A DNA stretch of 6,550 nucleotides, taken from the NCBI GenBank assembly GCA_003141915.1, contig PLNY01000469.1, positions 1-6,550 of the forward strand. Reading direction: 5' to 3'. Every line of letters begins with the position of its first letter. The stretch's first letter is position 1. Below are positions 4,187-6,550 of the stretch, one piece after another. This DNA is from Anaerolineae bacterium (GTDB lineage: Bacteria > Chloroflexota > Anaerolineae > Anaerolineales > Villigracilaceae). Under the pieces are notes generated by a model. The model was not told where the DNA came from and searched no databases. It saw only the letters and a program-made list of their open reading frames with translations. A program made the position numbers and the translations under genes.

Positions 4187-6307
4187 ATGGATGATCTGGG
4201 CTTGGGCAAACAGGCACTGGAAGGTGGAAACCGAGAACTTGCTATCAGTTATTTTGCTCGATACATACAAGTCAATCCAGCTTCAGAAGAAGCGTGGTTG
4301 TGTCTGGGGCGTTGCGTTGATAAACCTGAACGGCGTGAGTACTGTTATCGCAAGGTCTTAGCGCTCAATCCATTAAGCTCGGAGGCCAGGGAAGGACTTA
4401 CTTCACTTGGAATACGTCTCGCTGAGGAGAAGGAAGTTGAGATTGCACAGCAGGATGCCAGGGAAAAACCGCTCCGCGCAACTTCAATAGATCACCCTGA
4501 CGCGTCCCCCTCTTTACCAGAAATGCCGGAGGCAGTTGACGCGGAAAAATCCATCGTGCCTGCTCCAAAACGCGGCAATCTTTTGACATCGGTCGTCTTT
4601 GGTGTGATGTTAGCCTTGGTTCTTTGTGGCCTGCCAGTTTTCTATCTTGTTCTTTCGGGTCGTTGGGACAATTACATCTACAGCTACTTCGTGGGCTGGC
4701 CGCAAATGCCCCCGCTTGTTTCTACCTATGCGGTAACGTTGGCTCCGCGCGTACCCATCTCTACGCCGGTTGGCTCCTTCAGTGACCGGCAAGCTGCCGC
4801 CCAGCCATCCATTGATAAAGCGAAGGCGCTCATGAACCAGTTTGATTACAGTAGTGCCATTCCAGTCTGGGATCAGGTCATCCAGCTTGTTCCTGAATTG
4901 GATGATCCATATTACCAGAGGGCGCTTTCCTATTATTTTTTGACGAAAACCCAGCGTGATGCTCAGGAGTATTCCTACTACCTGAACAATACCATCAGCA
5001 ACACAGATAGCGCCATTGCAATCCGCCCTGGCATGGGCGACTATTATGCGCTACGGGGCTTGGCATACGCTGATTGGGGAAATCTTGAGGAGTTGAATGC
5101 GGATCGAGAATACCTGTATGGGATTGCTTTGGATAATGCCAGGATGGCTTACTCGCTTGGGACCACCGATGCCCTGGCGGAAAAGAATATTGCTGAAGAC
5201 CTTGTGTATTCGAATCACTGCCAAGAAGCGTTGACTGAGATCCAAAATGTGATAAGTAAGACGCCTACTCGCGATACTACCCTGTATGATGATCTATGGG
5301 TTCAGGGAAGCGCTTTGGCCTGTCTTGGGAGGTTGGATGAGGCCATCCAGGCCATGACAACCTCGAAATCCGACGGCCAGGAAGTTAGTGAAAAGCAGTT
5401 CTTTGAAGCAGTCTACCTTTATGAAGCCGGCCGTACAGACGAGGCATTTTCATTAATCAACCAATCGATCTCTATTGCACCGAGCTATTCAGGCGACCGA
5501 TACTACCTTCGAGCTTTGATCTACTACGAGCGCGGCCAAAGGCAACTCGCTGTACAGGACTTGGATACAGGAGCGGGGAATACATGGTTTCACGGCGGGC
5601 TATATTCCTATGTGCAGGGCAGGATGGGCCTTGATCTGGGAGATGTGGGTTCCCAGTCGCATGCACAGGCTGTCCAAGTCCTCCAGTATTCTGAAGCTAC
5701 CTTGGGACCGGAGTACAATGTGTTTCGCGAAAGAATCAAAAAAGAATTGACAGCGCTTGGGATTGAGCCTCTATCTACACAGGTATCTGTCAATGCCGTC
5801 ACAACGCCGTTTATCACGCTGACCCCTCAGCCAACATCGCGGGCATTGATACCCACTCCGCTTGAGACTCTTTCTGCAAATCCCGCCACCTCATTACCAA
5901 TTCAACTTCCGGATCAGGCTGCCGATGCAATTGTTGTTGATCCTGAATCCGGCTCCGGTACATTCACAATTTACGGTTATAGTACACCTGTATTCCGTTT
6001 CCAACCAGCCCAAGCCTTCCAAGTGAAAAGCGTGAATAGCCTATCAATGCACTTTGCATCCGGGCAGTTTAAGGGGGAGCCGCCGTTTCTTGTGGAACTC
6101 TGGGACCCTTATTCAGGTGATTGGAATTTAATGGGCACGGTTTGGGGCGATAATAAGATTAACCAGCCTGAAAAGTATGTTTTGCCTAGTGGGGATGTGT
6201 TTGTTGCGTTGCGCAACGGATCCTTTCCAATTTCGGTTGATGATATGTCGATTTCGATGGAAGTCCAGACCCAAGACGGGCAGACCTTGGAGCTAGGCGC
6301 AAAGTGA
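4187..6307 (+). CDS. Single-pass membrane protein with cytoplasmic and extracytoplasmic TPR repeats
   Basis: A 706-residue protein of unknown specific function. Residues 5-72 hold about two TPR-like repeats (LEGGNRELAISYFARYIQVNP). Residues 73-130 are a charged linker. Residues 132-157 form one membrane span, preceded by PKRG, so the N terminus is predicted cytoplasmic. Residues 205-520 carry a series of TPR-like helical pairs (for example FDYSSAIPVWDQVIQLVP, ACLGRLDEAIQAM, YEAGRTDEAFSLINQSISIAP). Residues 535-570 are a Thr/Pro-rich linker. Residues 580-700 are rich in aromatic residues and beta-prone (VELWDPYSGDWNLMG at 636-650), resembling an extracellular beta-sandwich module. ATG at 4187 follows GGAAGGG at 4169-4175. 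It probably acts as a scaffold or sensor linking the cytoplasm to the cell surface. No catalytic motif is visible. It has its own promoter and no evident link to translation. Confidence 0.88.
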   Translation: MDDLGLGKQALEGGNRELAISYFARYIQVNPASEEAWLCLGRCVDKPERREYCYRKVLALNPLSSEAREGLTSLGIRLAEEKEVEIAQQDAREKPLRATSIDHPDASPSLPEMPEAVDAEKSIVPAPKRGNLLTSVVFGVMLALVLCGLPVFYLVLSGRWDNYIYSYFVGWPQMPPLVSTYAVTLAPRVPISTPVGSFSDRQAAAQPSIDKAKALMNQFDYSSAIPVWDQVIQLVPELDDPYYQRALSYYFLTKTQRDAQEYSYYLNNTISNTDSAIAIRPGMGDYYALRGLAYADWGNLEELNADREYLYGIALDNARMAYSLGTTDALAEKNIAEDLVYSNHCQEALTEIQNVISKTPTRDTTLYDDLWVQGSALACLGRLDEAIQAMTTSKSDGQEVSEKQFFEAVYLYEAGRTDEAFSLINQSISIAPSYSGDRYYLRALIYYERGQRQLAVQDLDTGAGNTWFHGGLYSYVQGRMGLDLGDVGSQSHAQAVQVLQYSEATLGPEYNVFRERIKKELTALGIEPLSTQVSVNAVTTPFITLTPQPTSRALIPTPLETLSANPATSLPIQLPDQAADAIVVDPESGSGTFTIYGYSTPVFRFQPAQAFQVKSVNSLSMHFASGQFKGEPPFLVELWDPYSGDWNLMGTVWGDNKINQPEKYVLPSGDVFVALRNGSFPISVDDMSISMEVQTQDGQTLELGAK

Positions 6308-6314
6308 GCGAGCG

Positions 6315-6550
6315 ATGAAGAAAGATAGGACTGAACGATTTCTTGCAATCGTCGGTGGGCTGGTTATAGGGGCTTGTCTATCGATACTGTTGGATGGATT
6401 TATCATCACACAGCGTGTGGATTCCATTGCCAACAAGGTCAAGACGATCAATTATCCTACTCCGCCCACTGCAATGGCTGCCACCCCTCAGAGCTTGGGA
6501 ACCCCGGATGGTTCTCAGCGATTGGCTGAGGCAAACGCGGCACTCCAAAA
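6315..6550 (+). CDS. Single-pass membrane protein, N-terminal part (3' end outside window)
   Basis: An open frame of 78 complete codons runs to the window edge without a stop. It begins MKKDRTERFLAIVGG, with a basic N terminus, a hydrophobic span at about residues 9-31, then a short helical stretch and a Pro/Thr-rich linker (NYPTPPTAMAATPQSLGTP at 46-64). Residues from about 65 look helical (RLAEANAALQ). Predicted topology is N-in with the bulk of the protein outside; an uncleaved anchor is more likely than a signal peptide because no clear cleavage site follows. The start lies seven bases after the TPR gene stop with only a weak GAGCGAG upstream, suggesting translational coupling. I do not recognise the family; the visible part is too short for a functional call. 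Confidence 0.75.
   Translation, partial: MKKDRTERFLAIVGGLVIGACLSILLDGFIITQRVDSIANKVKTINYPTPPTAMAATPQSLGTPDGSQRLAEANAALQ

Noticed and set aside
3614..4270. Minus-strand open frame (218 codons) opposite rplL and the terminator
   Set aside because: It crosses the rplL coding sequence, the intrinsic terminator and the TPR promoter. It is a shadow of GC-rich codons in L12, not a gene.
1..6550. Defence, CRISPR, mobile-element or biosynthetic system
   Set aside because: No transposase, integrase, nuclease, array of repeats and spacers, or biosynthetic gene is visible. The window is a conserved ribosomal operon plus two membrane-protein genes.

Overview
The window is the core translation/transcription ribosomal-protein cluster of a bacterium, followed by a lineage-specific membrane-protein locus. 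The order is tuf (3' end only) – rpmG – tRNA-Trp – secE – nusG – rplK – rplA – rplJ – rplL, then a terminator, a TPR membrane protein and the start of a second membrane protein. Everything identifiable lies on the + strand. A tuf-rpmG-trnW-secE-nusG-rplKAJL order is found in several deep-branching phyla. Three traits suggest a Chloroflexota (Anaerolineae-like) organism: the moderate GC content, the TTG start codons, and the single-pass membrane proteins with Thr/Pro-rich extracytoplasmic linkers. That assignment is inference, not proof.

Positions 1-636: the last codons of EF-Tu, then L33 (rpmG, four-cysteine zinc-ribbon form). Next comes a gap with a degenerate 8-nt tandem repeat and an inverted repeat, then tRNA-Trp (CCA anticodon) and SecE. 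Positions 656-1978: NusG with an unusual acidic N-terminal extension of about 90 residues, then L11. Positions 2026-2745: L1. The rplK and rplA genes are each preceded by an RNA motif of the kind ribosomal protein L1 binds, ending directly at the Shine-Dalgarno sequence. Positions 2746-2975: an L10 leader with a complete attenuator, made of an L10-binding-type stem, an antiterminator and an intrinsic terminator. Positions 2976-4021: L10 and L7/L12, separated by an 86-nt near-palindromic repeat. A 12-bp intrinsic terminator at 4037-4066 closes the operon. rpoB does not follow rplL, unlike the textbook arrangement.

Positions 4139-6550: a separate transcription unit begins at an extended -10 promoter. 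It encodes a 706-residue protein (cytoplasmic TPRs, one membrane span, outer TPRs, Thr/Pro linker, C-terminal beta-rich domain). Seven bases later comes the start of a second single-pass membrane protein, cut off by the window end.

Functionally, EF-Tu, L33, L11, L1, L10 and L12 are parts or clients of the ribosome (L1 stalk and L10-L12 GTPase stalk). SecE belongs to the Sec translocon, and NusG couples transcription to translation. The RNA structures fit feedback control by L1 (rplK, rplA) and by the L10-L12 complex (rplJL). I see no mobile-element gene, CRISPR array or defence system. The least explained parts are the NusG extension, the two intergenic repeat elements and the TPR membrane protein.
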